Origin: Moringa oleifera
Lineage: Eukaryota > Streptophyta > Magnoliopsida > Brassicales > Moringaceae
Direction of reading: 5' to 3'
DNA: 64,000 nt
Assembly: GCA_021397835.1 (NCBI GenBank)
Contig: JAJFZO010000863.1
Coordinates: 2,108,001 to 2,172,000 of the forward strand
In this document: positions 34,582-45,407 of the stretch, piece after piece
Numbering within the stretch: the stretch's first letter is position 1
Layout: the number at the start of each line of letters is the position of its first letter
Translations under genes and position numbers: made by a program
Notes under the pieces: generated by a model
The model's database searches: none
What the model saw: only the letters and a program-made list of their open reading frames with translations
Told to the model about the DNA's origin: nothing

Positions 34582-37500
34582 ATGTGGCTACCAAGAGGAA
34601 ATACAGCAAAGAAAGGAGCAGTAAGAAACGGGTTGGTAGCAGTTGCAATAGACAAGGACAAAGGCAGCCAACATGCTTTGAAATGGGCTGTAGAGAATCT
34701 TCTCAACAGAGGCCAAACTGTCGTTCTAATCCACGTTAATAAAATACCAATTTCAGGTATGTTTTTGTCTTTCTTTCTAGCAGAAGCATAACATGTTTGT
34801 TCTATGGGTAGTCTTATCTTCTCTGGTCATGTGTGAATTCAAGGTGTCGTTTTTTTTTTTTTTTTCTCTATTTCATTTTTCATTGCAGGCCACAGCAGCC
34901 AGATTGATTCAAACGCATCCTCACAGAAAGAGAAGCACGTCAAGGATCTCTTCCTCACCTTCCATTGCTACTGCACTCGTAAAGAAGTAGGTCTAGTTTT
35001 CTGTGCAGCCAATCTTTTCTTCCTCAATCTCCATGCGTTTGAACACCTTGCATGAAGGACTATATTATATATAGAGGATCATCTTGCCTGATTGAGTATT
35101 ATATTCTTCATTTTGTTCTTTACGGGTTTCTAACTGCAGGATGTTTTTGCATCAGATACAATGCTTGGATATCACACTCGATGACACAGATATAGTGAAG
35201 GCAATAACAGAATATGTGTCCTTCAATGCAATTGAGAATTTGGTTCTTGGTGCCCCATCAAGGCATGGATTTATCAGGTACCTGTCTCATTAACTTATAT
35301 CTGCATGCACTCCTATAGCTCCATGGACACATGGAGTAACTCCAAAGCCTACCTAACTTATGATCTTTCTTGGTGAAAGATTCAAGATGGATACCCCGAG
35401 CAGTGTATCAAAAGGGGCACCAGACTTCTGCACTGTATATGTCATATCCAAAGGGAAGATCTCTTCTGTTAGGAATGCTTCTCGTGCAGCTCCATATACC
35501 TCTCCATTGTTAAGTCAGCTGCAGAGCCAAAACTCAAGTTTCTGTGATGATATGCCCAGAAGTACTCCGAGTCTCAGAGGTTTGTTCTCGCAATCACAAG
35601 AAGCATGTTCATCATGCATTGCTTCAACTACTCATCTGAGAATAATTGTCTTGCAGAGAGGATATCCTTTAAGCCTCAGAGCTCTGCCGAGAATCCTGCG
35701 AGGTAAACTTTTTAATGTCGATCCTCGGTTAACGGTGTCAGGGCATTAGTACTTTGGCTTTGGTTGAAAATAGCTTGAATGTGAAGTAATTGCATTGGAC
35801 TGACCTTGTAATGTTTGCTGGAGACAGGTCATCTTTTGCGAAGGGAAGAGGTTTTGGGAAGCCATATGCTGACTTCTCAGAATCAGATACAGACATCTCA
35901 TTTGTCAGCTCGGGCAGGCCAAGCACTGATCGCAACTCTACCGTACTATTTGATTTCCTTGATTCAGGGCAAAACTCACGGATTTCATCGTGTTCAGAGC
36001 AAAGTCTTGGTTCTATGCGTTTGGGGATCAGGTTTAGTGATCAGAGCTCCCTGCATGATTTCTCATCAATTTCGCAGGAGAGTGGAAGAACATCTTGTTC
36101 ATGTTCATATTCATCACAAGGCCTGGTAAGGACTTTATCACTTTTGACAGTAACATCTTCCCGTAACTGGCCTTAATAACCTCTTTCTGTATTGATTATG
36201 AATACACAGGAAGATATGGAAGCTGAGATGAGGAGGCTGAAGTTAGAGCTAAAGCAGACAATGGAATTGTACGGGACAGCATGTAAAGAAGCACTCACAG
36301 CAAAACAAAAGGTACTTAAAGGTCCCATTAAGTTCTTAAAATTATTCAAAATTCTTGAGATATTTCTAACCAGATATTCTGTCAGGCAATGGAGCTACAG
36401 CGCTGGAGGCTAGATGAGGAGAGAAGGCTAGAAGAGGCAAAAAATACTGAGGATGCTGCAATTTCAATGGTGGAGAAAGAGAAAGCCAAGTACAAGGCAG
36501 CCATAGAAACAGCTGAAGCGGCAAAAAGAATTGCAGAGCTGGAGGCGCAAAGGAGACTTAATGCAGAAATGAAAGCCCTTAAAGAATCAGAAGAAATGAG
36601 GAAGCTTTTGGATACCCTAGCCAGCAGTGGTATGAGATACAGGAGATACACTATTGAGGAGATTGAAGAAGCAACAGAATACTTCTCTGAGTCACGCAAG
36701 ATAGGGGAAGGAGGGTATGGCCCTGTCTATAAATGTTATCTTGATCACACACCGGTTGCTGTTAAGGTTCTGCGTCCAGATGCAGCTCAAGGAAGGTCAC
36801 AGTTCCAGAAAGAGGTAAGCTCAAGAAAAATGCAAGGCTTGCATTGGTAGCTACCAAAATCAGGAAGTAGATTCTGGGTCATTAAAGACATACTGCAAGT
36901 TCACAATCAGACTGCTAAACTTTTTAATGGATTCAATGCAGATTGAAGTACTTAGCTGCATACGGCATCCTAACATGGTACTCCTTCTAGGAGCCTGCCC
37001 AGAATTTGGAATTCTAGTCTACGAACACATGGCTAAGGGAAGTTTAGAAGATTGTCTCTTCCGGCAAGGAAACACCCCGGTGATCACTTGGCAGGTGAGG
37101 TTCAGGATTGCTGCAGAAATTGCCACAGGTCTGCTCTTTCTCCATCAGACCAAGCCAGAGCCGATTGTCCACCGTGACCTCAAGCCAGCAAATATTCTAC
37201 TAGACCAACATTATGTCAGTAAGATCAGTGACGTTGGATTAGCGAGGCTAGTCCCCGCTGTGGCTGAGAATGTAACACAGTGCCGTATGACATCTGCAGC
37301 CGGAACCTTCTGCTACATTGATCCCGAGTATCAACAAACAGGAATGCTTGGTGTGAAATCTGATGTGTATTCACTTGGAATCTTGCTTCTGCAACTTATA
37401 ACAGCCAAGAAACCAATGGGGTTGACTCACTTCGTTGAGAAGTCTATCGAGAAAGGAACGTTTGAAGAGATGCTGGATCCAGCAGTGCCTGATTGGCCAG

Positions 37501-38102
37501 TTGAAGAAGCCTTGTGCTTGGCAAAGCTAGCACTACAATGCTCAGAACTAAGAAGGAAGGACAGGCCAGATCTCAGCAAGGTGGTGTTGCCAGAGCTCAA
37601 TAGATTGAGAGAACTAGCTGAAGAAAATATGGGCAACATCCTCTTATTTGGCAGTGCAGCCCCATCCCCCAATCCCAGCCATGTTTCCCTGCAACAGGTC
37701 AGTTGACAAAACCTCCCATATTCATAACAGCATTTGGAAGCTGAATCAGATAGAAGATTTGCTAAATAAATCTCAAAAAGATGACATAAAAAGAAGTATA
37801 ACCTAATATGAAAGATATACAAAAGAGATGCCATGAAGTAAAACAGAACTCATATCTTTGAAACAGTAGGCTAAATAGATAATAGGAGGCATCCAGATTC
37901 ATTTCATACCAGATTATACTTGATCATGTGATTACTGGCATTTGTCTGTTTTTATGAGTTACACAGCAGAGACAACTACACACTCTTTGACATTTAGATT
38001 GCAACTTTTCTGCAGGAGGTGATGAGTGATCCTCAGCTTGCAACTTCAGAAATGAGCTCAAAAACCCCATCAAGCTCATCGTCAGAAACAGAAAAACAGT
38101 AA
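34582..38102 (+). CDS. USP-domain receptor-like cytoplasmic kinase
   Basis: Ten exons (34582-34756, 34889-34986, 35156-35277, 35380-35579, 35657-35702, 35828-36125, 36210-36311, 36386-36814, 36942-37697, 38016-38102) join in frame to 770 aa. The N-terminal universal stress protein fold (about 15-155) opens GLVAVAIDKDKGSQHALKWA and ends near APSRHGFIR. A serine-rich linker holds SESDTDISFVSSGRPSTD. A coiled coil (about 314-430, EAEMRRLKLELKQTMELYG) precedes the kinase domain (about 448-715): GEGGYGPV, VAVKVL lysine, HRDLKPAN, DVGLARL in place of DFG, and AGTFCYIDPEYQQTG. This is the layout of plant RLCK-IX kinases and their U-box relatives, here without a U-box. Substrate unknown. The exon 3 acceptor at 35155 was chosen because the one at 35139 gives a stop. 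Confidence 0.92.
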
Positions 38103-38181
38103 GGTATAGATTGAAATAACACTGAGTGAAATATCAAAAGGTTAAACTTAATGGCTCTTCCATTCCCTTCACCCTGCACAG

Positions 38182-38290
38182 CCAACTGATGAAGGCAGGT
38201 GGATTTTCAGGTTTCTCGGGCAACATTTGCTCAGAAAATCCAATCAATGAATCAAATTTTGTTCCTCAACAATTGGGTAATCCGGTTTAA
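38182..38290 (+). other. Possible alternative last exon of the USP-kinase
   Basis: The main stop codon overlaps a strong donor (aca|gtaagg, 38099-38104). A good acceptor (accctgcacag, ending 38181) opens a frame that stays in phase for 35 more codons (QLMKAGGFSGFSGN near the start) to a stop at 38288-38290. Splicing here would replace the last residue with a 36-residue tail. This is a prediction from signals only; otherwise the stretch is 3' UTR. Confidence 0.35.
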
Positions 38291-38710
38291 CTGGCCTCAT
38301 CGAGTTGTTACTTCCTTTATCACCTTATAAGCTTCATGTATTGAGCTCATGAAAGAATTCCAAGAGAGGTTGATATATGATGTATGTCTTTATCACATCA
38401 ATTCCAGGTTAAGCATCAAGGCAGCCTTCATTTCATTCGTTCTTCTTGCCCATCATGTTTTATACATTGATGGAAGTGTAACAAAGTAGTAAATACAATT
38501 GTGTTGAGTCTTTGATTCTTTTATGAGCTTCATGTCTCAACCTCCATCTTTAATCCTTCATTTTCTTTCTTACCAAACACGATCTAAGTAAAGATAACCA
38601 AGGGAACTGTTACTCATGGTAAGATTTAACGCTTGCGGGTTAAAATCACCCCGAAAGGAAACTATTTATTCATCTACACTTCTCTCACAAAGCGTGGCAC
38701 GCTCGAAACA

Positions 38711-38807
38711 CTGACACGTGGGGTAGCCAACCGCAAACGTGTCTTGCAGGGCGGTTTGTCGAATTCTGTAGATGGTATTGTTCATTTCATTTTTTAAGTA
38801 TAAAACC
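38711..38807 (+). promoter_or_regulatory. G-box/ABRE and TATA box upstream of the 314-aa gene
   Basis: gacacgtgggg at about 38713-38723 contains a perfect CACGTG G-box in an ABRE-like context. tataaaacc at 38799-38807 is a canonical TATA box, about 92 bp upstream of the start codon at 38899. The spacing fits a plant promoter responding to bZIP or bHLH factors. The response itself is inference. Confidence 0.65.
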
Positions 38808-38898
38808 GAGAAGAATGTACAAAAAAGGCCACAGCAGAGGAGAAAAGAAAGTAGCAGTCCCCTTATTGTCTTCTTGTACTATTTGAGAAGATCCGGAG

Positions 38899-40417
38899 AT
38901 GGGGCAAGGCCAAGAACAGAAGACGCGAACCGAACCTCACGTTGAGATTCAGGTCTCTCTCTGACTGTCTCTGTCTCGCTCTATTTTTCTCCGTTTCTCT
39001 ATCTCTCTTCCTCTTGGAAAACTGCGTAAGTTAAAAAAAAAAAAAATTGGAAGACAGACTGGGGAAGACATGTATTCATTCTTTTTAACAGAGTTCTTGA
39101 TGATATGTAGTCTGCACCAAATAATTGATTACTAAATTCTCAACTGACGTCAGAAAGGGTTGATTAAGAAATTGGTGATATGAGAAACAAAAAATTAAAG
39201 AAAAAAGAATGTGTCGATTTGAAGCCAATAGCTAATTGCTGGGAGCATGTTTGGGCATGGAAAATTGCAGGAAAGAGGTGAGATATTCTTCTTCTATAGG
39301 CCAAAGGTTAACAAAGAAGAAGCTCACAGTGCGGACGATGTGCAAAGACTGTACATTGTCTTGCGTCCTGAGTCGGGCGAGAGACAGGTTGAAGAAAAGC
39401 AAGACCCTCATTCTGGTAAGGAGGGCGCCAAGAGGGGACAAAGTGCAGAGGAGAGTAGCTCTGCCAAGACTGAAACTGAAGGTGGGCATGGTACCCAGGT
39501 GAGACTTTTATGGTGATCTGACAATGATATTTTATTAAGAAGGTCAGATTGTTCAAGTGCTCCAGCGCAGAGAAGAGATGTAATTTGAGCTCTCTGTTCT
39601 AATTATGATTATCTGAAAGCCATTACTGGTTGGTTTCTTGAATTTATTTATTATTATTATTATTTTAATGGATTCTAGGAAGTGAACATTGAGAAGGAGC
39701 CGTTGTTGCGGTTCATTGTGATGGGACGGAAAAGCCTTCCAGATCCAAGCAAGAAATCTCAGCCTTGCTGGGGTTTTGTGGAAATGGTGACGACAGAGAT
39801 AGAAGATGTGAAGACTGCTCTTAAAGGAGGTATAGTCTTGAATGAGTAACTTCTCGTCACTGCCACCATCGATAAAGTTATAGCTTCAGCTTACATTGTT
39901 TGCAGAGGAATATGACACTGCAACAAGAGGACACCGACACAAATCCCCAGCAAGAGCCCTGGGAGAAGGCATTTACCGTATTTTAAGGCACAATCCAGGC
40001 AGGAGACCACATACCCATTTGGTCTACAAGCTTGAATTCCCACAAGAAGACCAGAAAAACGAGCCACAAGAGTCGTTCAACATTAAGCAAGAAGGGTCAT
40101 TCGTGATACAGATAAAGAACCCAGATCAACATGGCACTTCCCAGTACAGAGGACTCCAGAGCAAGCGCAAGGCTGCCTTTCCGGCCCACCTGCAAGGCCA
40201 GTTTGGGCAGTCGAGGTTCCACCCAGCTGACCCACCAGACTTTCTCAACTATGAAGGATGCGAGTTCTTGCTCATAGCAGCCTCGAATGATATAGAAGAG
40301 GAATTGAGCCTGGAGTTGAAAACAGAGGGGGAAGCAGATGCTTCCTGTTCCGATCTGATCAAGACCTTTGGGGAGACTGCTTCTACTAGTCCCCTTCTCA
40401 AGGGCACTTGGGCTTGA
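38899..40417 (+). CDS. Conserved plant protein of unknown function (314 aa)
   Basis: Four exons (38899-38952, 39271-39498, 39679-39829, 39906-40417) join in frame to 314 aa. No domain of known function was recognised. Visible features: short hydrophilic N-terminus; GEIFFFYRPKV and RLYIVLRPE in exon 2, followed by a Glu/Lys/Ser-rich low-complexity linker; PLLRFIVMGRKSLPDPSKK and CWGFVEMV in exon 3; a basic GHRHKSPARALGEGIYR and HTHLVYKLEFP in exon 4; FHPADPPDFLNYEGCEFLLI near the end. No signal peptide or membrane helix is evident. The strong splice signals, clean frame and promoter motifs argue for a real gene. I believe similar proteins occur across land plants, but that is memory, not shown here. 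Confidence 0.85.
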
Positions 40418-40999
40418 ATCATCTAACTTAACCAGGGTACTTACGAATGACAGGCATATATCAAGAAGTGCTTTTCGTTGTGAAGTTTTTTGATTGTGCA
40501 TATGGTAAATCAGTGGTAGTTCTCGTAGACTTGTGGGTGCTTAAACTAGGCAGCCTCCTATATGGCAAGGCAGACTTTTTTGTACCTTGTGATGTATGAA
40601 GGGTCTTTTGGTTCTGTTAATGGTTCATTTTCATCAAAGCAGTACTATATTCACGAATGATTTTTACCAATTAATATGCTGCAGGCCACTTGTAAAAATG
40701 CATGGTTTTGTTAAAAGTTGGAACCCTAATTCATTTGTCTTTGCCCGGAGAAATCAATCCAATTTCTTCGTGTTTGTATGAGTAAAACAGTATAAAACAA
40801 AGGCCCAATCTGTGGAGAAAGGCAGATAAAACCATGTATGGTACAGTACTCAACCAACGTAGCAAGGGGTTATTTTCGGTATTTGACAGGCATAAACCCT
40901 TCTGTGGGGCTACCCAATATCTTCTGAGTTCAGGGTTTTAAGGCAGGGCTTTTAAAGGTTTTTTAACCTTACGATTTTGTTAGCAGCAGCAGGATCACC
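40418..40999. other. Intergenic spacer between the 314-aa gene and the mTERF gene
   Basis: Contains the probable 3' UTR of the upstream gene and the leader of the mTERF gene. The leader ends cagcagcaggatcacc before the ATG. No TATA box or other gene was identified. Confidence 0.5.
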
Positions 41000-43900
41000 A
41001 TGTCTACCAGATACTTCCCAATTCCTTTGAATTTCAAATGCCACTCCTCAAGTTCTCGCCTTTTGGTGTCCTTTATCACCACGAATCCCAACTCTCTGCA
41101 TTTTCCTTCCAAATTCCTGCGCAATTCCTTCCTACATCCAGTATACCCATTCCCTGCAAAATTCCACCTTTATAGCCTAGGCGCAGCGTCACCCGAGAAA
41201 AATCTTAACCCTTCAGCAACTGACCAATCAGACCAACAAGACCACCATCTGTCCATCGCGCAGAAATCGTTTTCTCAGTTCCTTTTTGAGGAAATCGGGA
41301 TTTCTCCCGAAGAATCCCGTGCCATCGCCTTCGGTTCTCCCAAGTACGCGCAGATGATTATTGACAGCGTGAGGGATTTGGAGGATTGGAATTCCTGGAG
41401 AGGAAATGGGCAGGGAGGATTTGAGGGGCTGAATGGAGATTCTGGGTTCAAGGAGAAGGTGGTTTATATGGTCAAGGAGAAAGGTGATGGAGGGAAAGTT
41501 GCCTTCTTGGAGAGCCTTGGTTTAAGTCTCTCTTCGGCTATGAGTCTTGCTCGGTACCTCTCCTCAGAGTCGCTTCCGTCTCTCATTCACAAGGTTAGCT
41601 GAAAGTATTGCACTGTATCTTTATGTGTTCATGTATTTATTATGTGCCTGCAAGCATACTCATAAATGGAAGTACCTTATTGGACTAACTTTCTTGGGGA
41701 TGTGTTTTGATGTTAGCAGTCATTATATCCTCTGCTTCGTTGTTAATGATTTATGCAACCAAATGCCGCTGACGGTTTAGTATCTCTACATACCCAAAGA
41801 AATAGATGAGCCAAATGAAGCAGTCTATGTTAGTTTTGCTTGGTTAGTTTGAACTTTGAGAAAAGATTTTCAACCAATGCCAAAATAAGAGCTTTTAGAT
41901 TAATTACCGGGTTATAACATTTTGTATGTTATATCATACATATTTTTTTGTTGCATTTCATTAACTTATTTACTTTGTAATGATATTAACTTGCCAGGGG
42001 TGTAGTTCTATTTTTCTAGTGACATATTGACTTCTCCCAATTTATATATGCTTCTCTTTGGTTTCATGTGATTGATGCTTCTGATATATATAAAATTAGT
42101 CATCTAATAATATGATGAGGGAAGAAATTCATATTGCTTACCTTCTGAAAGTAAAATTTGCTTCTTGTGTTATTTGCTTGAACTAATTATTTTATTTTTG
42201 TTTTCTAGAAAGACTTGTTGCTTATTTTATAATTGGCTTTTAGGTTACGTATGTGAAGGAAATATTCTTTTCTGGCAGTAACAGTAAAGGACTAGCTGGG
42301 AAAAATGCTCGGCGTATGATGATGTATTTGTCAATTCCTATTGATGAAGATGTGCAGCAAACTTTGTCCTTTTTTGAGAAGGTTTGTTGTACTTTGGGAT
42401 CATTGGAATCTGACTTGTTTCTCATATTAGCAGCTTCTGTACTTTTTTCTTGTTCTTGTTTGTTTTATCTAAAGTACTGTGGGCTGTGTTCTGTTCCCTA
42501 GATTTCAACTCTTGACCTTTATAATCCAAGGGATGTTGAAATCTGTGACATCTACAGGCCCTGAAATCCCATGATCTAAAAATCTGTTTAGGGATAATTT
42601 CAAAGTTTCACTGAGAAAACGATAAAACTATGAGATTTTGAAATGCTACGAAATTCAAAATCTTATGCATAAAATGCAATAGAACACCCTTAGAATATTT
42701 ATGATTGTTAGCTTCTTATTGTCAATGTTCTCAAATGAACTTTGGAATATGTGGTTTTAGATTGATGCGAGGCGCGGAGGCTTGGACATGTTGGGTTCTT
42801 TAGATGTCTCTTTTAGATTTCTGGTTGAATCGTTCCCGCAACTTCTTTTGCTGTCTCCAGAATCCCATTTGGAACCTGTGGTGGAGTTCCTCGAAAGTAT
42901 GGGAGTTGATAGAGGGTGCTTAGGAAAGGTGCTTCTGTTGTTTCCTCCTATCATGTTCTGTCAAGTTGAGGAGATTAAAAGAAAAGTTTCAGCTCTTGAG
43001 AAGGTACTTCGCAACTGAAGTTTTCAATGAAGTTAATCTTGTTGTTTATCTCAGTTCATGTGTTAAAGTAGCAATTGTTTTGTTAGATTGGCCTTATGCC
43101 TTCAAAGTTTTCTTCACTTGTATGTCTCTAATTAGGGCATTCTTTCCTGTCACTCATCTTCCAGGTTGCTGCAGTTGATAAAGATGTTGGTAAGATGTTG
43201 CTGAAATATCCATGGGTTCTTTCGACTAGCATTCTTGAAAATTACGATAAGATCATTTCTCTTTTTGATGTTGAAAAGGTACAGTGTACAATTGGGTCAT
43301 GTGTTGCCTGCTTAGGCAAGTCCTGCTGATGGGTTGTTTTATATGTACGTGCAAATTGCTAAAATTGTGTAACTTTCTTGTGCATTGTGAAGTGATGCAA
43401 ATTTGTGTCATCATCTAGTTTTGAGCTTAGTTACACAACTTGTCAGTCTTTTAACCATTTTTTTCCTGTGCAATGCCAGAAATTGATGAGTTTTGACTTC
43501 TTATTTTGGGTTGTTCCCTTTGTTTTGGGCATTAGTTCTTAATATTACCTTCATTGGATATATATAATTATATGTTAGGTCCCAAGAGTGGATATTGACC
43601 GTGCAATCAAGAGATGGCCTCATATACTAGGTTGTTCAATTAGCAAACTAAAGTTGATGGTGGATCAGGTTGGTGAGTTAGGTGTTAGAAACAAGAAGTT
43701 TGGTCGGGCTATTGTTACAAGTCCTCAACTATTGCTAAGGAAACCAGAAGAAGTGCTCCAGGTAGGCAATTTGCTGTGTGTTTGTTCTCTATTCTGTTAT
43801 CTTTTACAATTCCTCTTTTGTTTTATTTTTTAATTAACTAGAGTTTAAGTTGTTGAGAGCCTCAGTAACTTTCGGTGTTCTTGAGGCGTTATCTCTTGAG

Positions 43901-44943
43901 CAGTTCTTGAGTTCTTGGGTTGTGCCTCTTTTTTATTTTTATTTTTTCTTTTTCCAGTGCTTGTTTAGTGACTTTATATATGGGGTTGCCAGTCTTTTTT
44001 GAAGTTATTGTCAGCACATGCTCCATTTAGCCTTGAGATTGGCATACTTAAATTGGAAAAAATTTCTGATGAATGATGATCCGACATCTTGTTTCCTTTC
44101 ATTGGTCTCCAAGTTGAATAGCTTGGCTCCATGAGTGTTGTGATTGGGATGAGAAACCCTGATTATTAAGTTCTTGATATTGGGACTCAGTAATCAAAAT
44201 ACTACAAGACCACTTGTATAGAGTGCAAAGCTTTTTAATCTGCATGATTGTGTTTCGAGTGGCTTGTTTGATCTTGTCCCTGTTTACAGGTTGTTTTGTT
44301 CTTGGAGGATTTAGGGTTCGATAAAGAAATTGTGGGGAAGATACTTTGTCGCTGCCCTGAGGTATTTGCTGCCAGTGTTGAGAAAACTCTTAAGAGAAAG
44401 CTCGAATTCCTTGCTGGTTTTGGTGTGTCAAGGCGCCATTTTCCCCGGGTTATCAAAAAGTATCCAGAGTTTCTTGTGTCTGATGTGGACCGTACAATAG
44501 TTCCTCGGTATTGCTTTTATTTTCTTAATTAATGACCTCAAGTAATTTTAAGTGACTGCAAACTCTATTGGCGTCTGACATAATCTGGTGGTTTGGTGGA
44601 CAGAATGAAGTACTTGATGGAGATAGGACTGTCAAAGAGGGATATCGCATTCATGGTGCGCAGATTCTCCCCATTGCTGGGATACAGCATAAATGAAGTA
44701 CTGAGACCGAAGTTTGAATTCCTCATGAACACAATGGAGAAGCCGGTAACTGAAGTTGTTGACTATCCGAGATATTTTAGCTACTCATTAGAGAAGAAGA
44801 TAAAGCCTAGATTTTGGGTGCTGAAGGGAAGGAACATTGAGTGTAGCTTAGAGGATATGTTGGGTAAAAATAATGAGGAATTTGCGGCTGAGTTCATGGG
44901 TGTTGGGAGGATGCTTGTGCCGCCTTCCCTTGTTCAAGAATGA
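41000..44943 (+). CDS. mTERF family protein, predicted plastid or mitochondrial
   Basis: Seven exons (41000-41593, 42244-42381, 42761-43003, 43165-43278, 43579-43761, 44290-44507, 44604-44943) give 609 aa. The first 60 or so residues are Ser/Arg/Phe-rich and lack acidic residues (MSTRYFPIPLNFKCHSSSSR), as in organelle transit peptides. The rest is a chain of roughly 30-residue helical mTERF repeats with the proline signature at helix starts: FPQLLLLSPESH, LFPPIMFCQV, YPWVLSTS, RWPHILGCSI, CPEVFAASV, KYPEFLVSD, DYPRYFSYSLEKKIKPR. Most exons end near repeat junctions. mTERF proteins bind organellar nucleic acid and affect transcription, splicing or translation. The specific paralogue and target cannot be read from this sequence. 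Confidence 0.92.
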
Positions 44944-45407
44944 ACCATAAAGTGATGTAAAAAATTCTTGTATCACAATATCCTCTTGGCTGTAAATAGC
45001 ATACACAAAATGAAAGGGTATCACCGTTTCTAGTCCCATCAAATTTTTCCCTTATGATCTTTTCGTATGAGGGAATTGTTATTTGCCCCAGAAGACCATT
45101 GATGTTTCTGTAGTTAAAGTTGGGTCCAAAAAGGAAATGCTGGTGTGTTTTGGGTTGTTAGCTGCTTGGCTCATCAAAAGAGATTCTTCAAATACAAAGG
45201 TAGAGCTAAGTTGGGATTGTCATGGGATTGAAAGTGGACTATTTTTTTCTAAACAGGTAGTAATGAAGCTCTTTTGTTATGTGTTATAGTGAGGTCCTTT
45301 TGTTGATTTTTGTTTGAAATGAAGGGAAATGAGAAGAGAAAGCCTCAAAATTGTTTGATTTTATTGGCAGAACTTTAGTATTGACAAAGTGAAAGATTCT
45401 GTTCACA
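44944..45407. other. 3' flank of the mTERF gene
   Basis: Probable 3' UTR followed by AT-rich spacer. A frame of 68 codons at 45083-45289 shows no recognisable domain and was not called. Confidence 0.4.

Noticed and set aside
35140..35155. Exon 3 of the USP-kinase beginning at the earlier acceptor (taactgcag, ending 35139).
   Set aside because: That choice leads to a stop within 15 codons. The acceptor ending 35155 gives IQCLDITLDDTDIVKA, which fits the USP fold.
35738..36176. Alternative frames around 35.8-36.1 kb including a minus-strand ORF.
   Set aside because: The plus-strand frame with SESDTDISFVSSGRPSTD is the family-conserved linker exon; the others are shadows.
38016..38102. A U-box domain at the C-terminus of the USP-kinase, suggested by EVMSDPQ.
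   Set aside because: Only seven residues resemble the U-box segment. The rest is a Ser-rich tail and the protein ends without the 70-residue fold.
39232..39556. Several overlapping frames on both strands near 39.2-39.5 kb.
   Set aside because: They are shadows of exon 2 of the 314-aa gene. Only the frame bounded by a proper acceptor (39270) and donor (39499) joins its neighbours.
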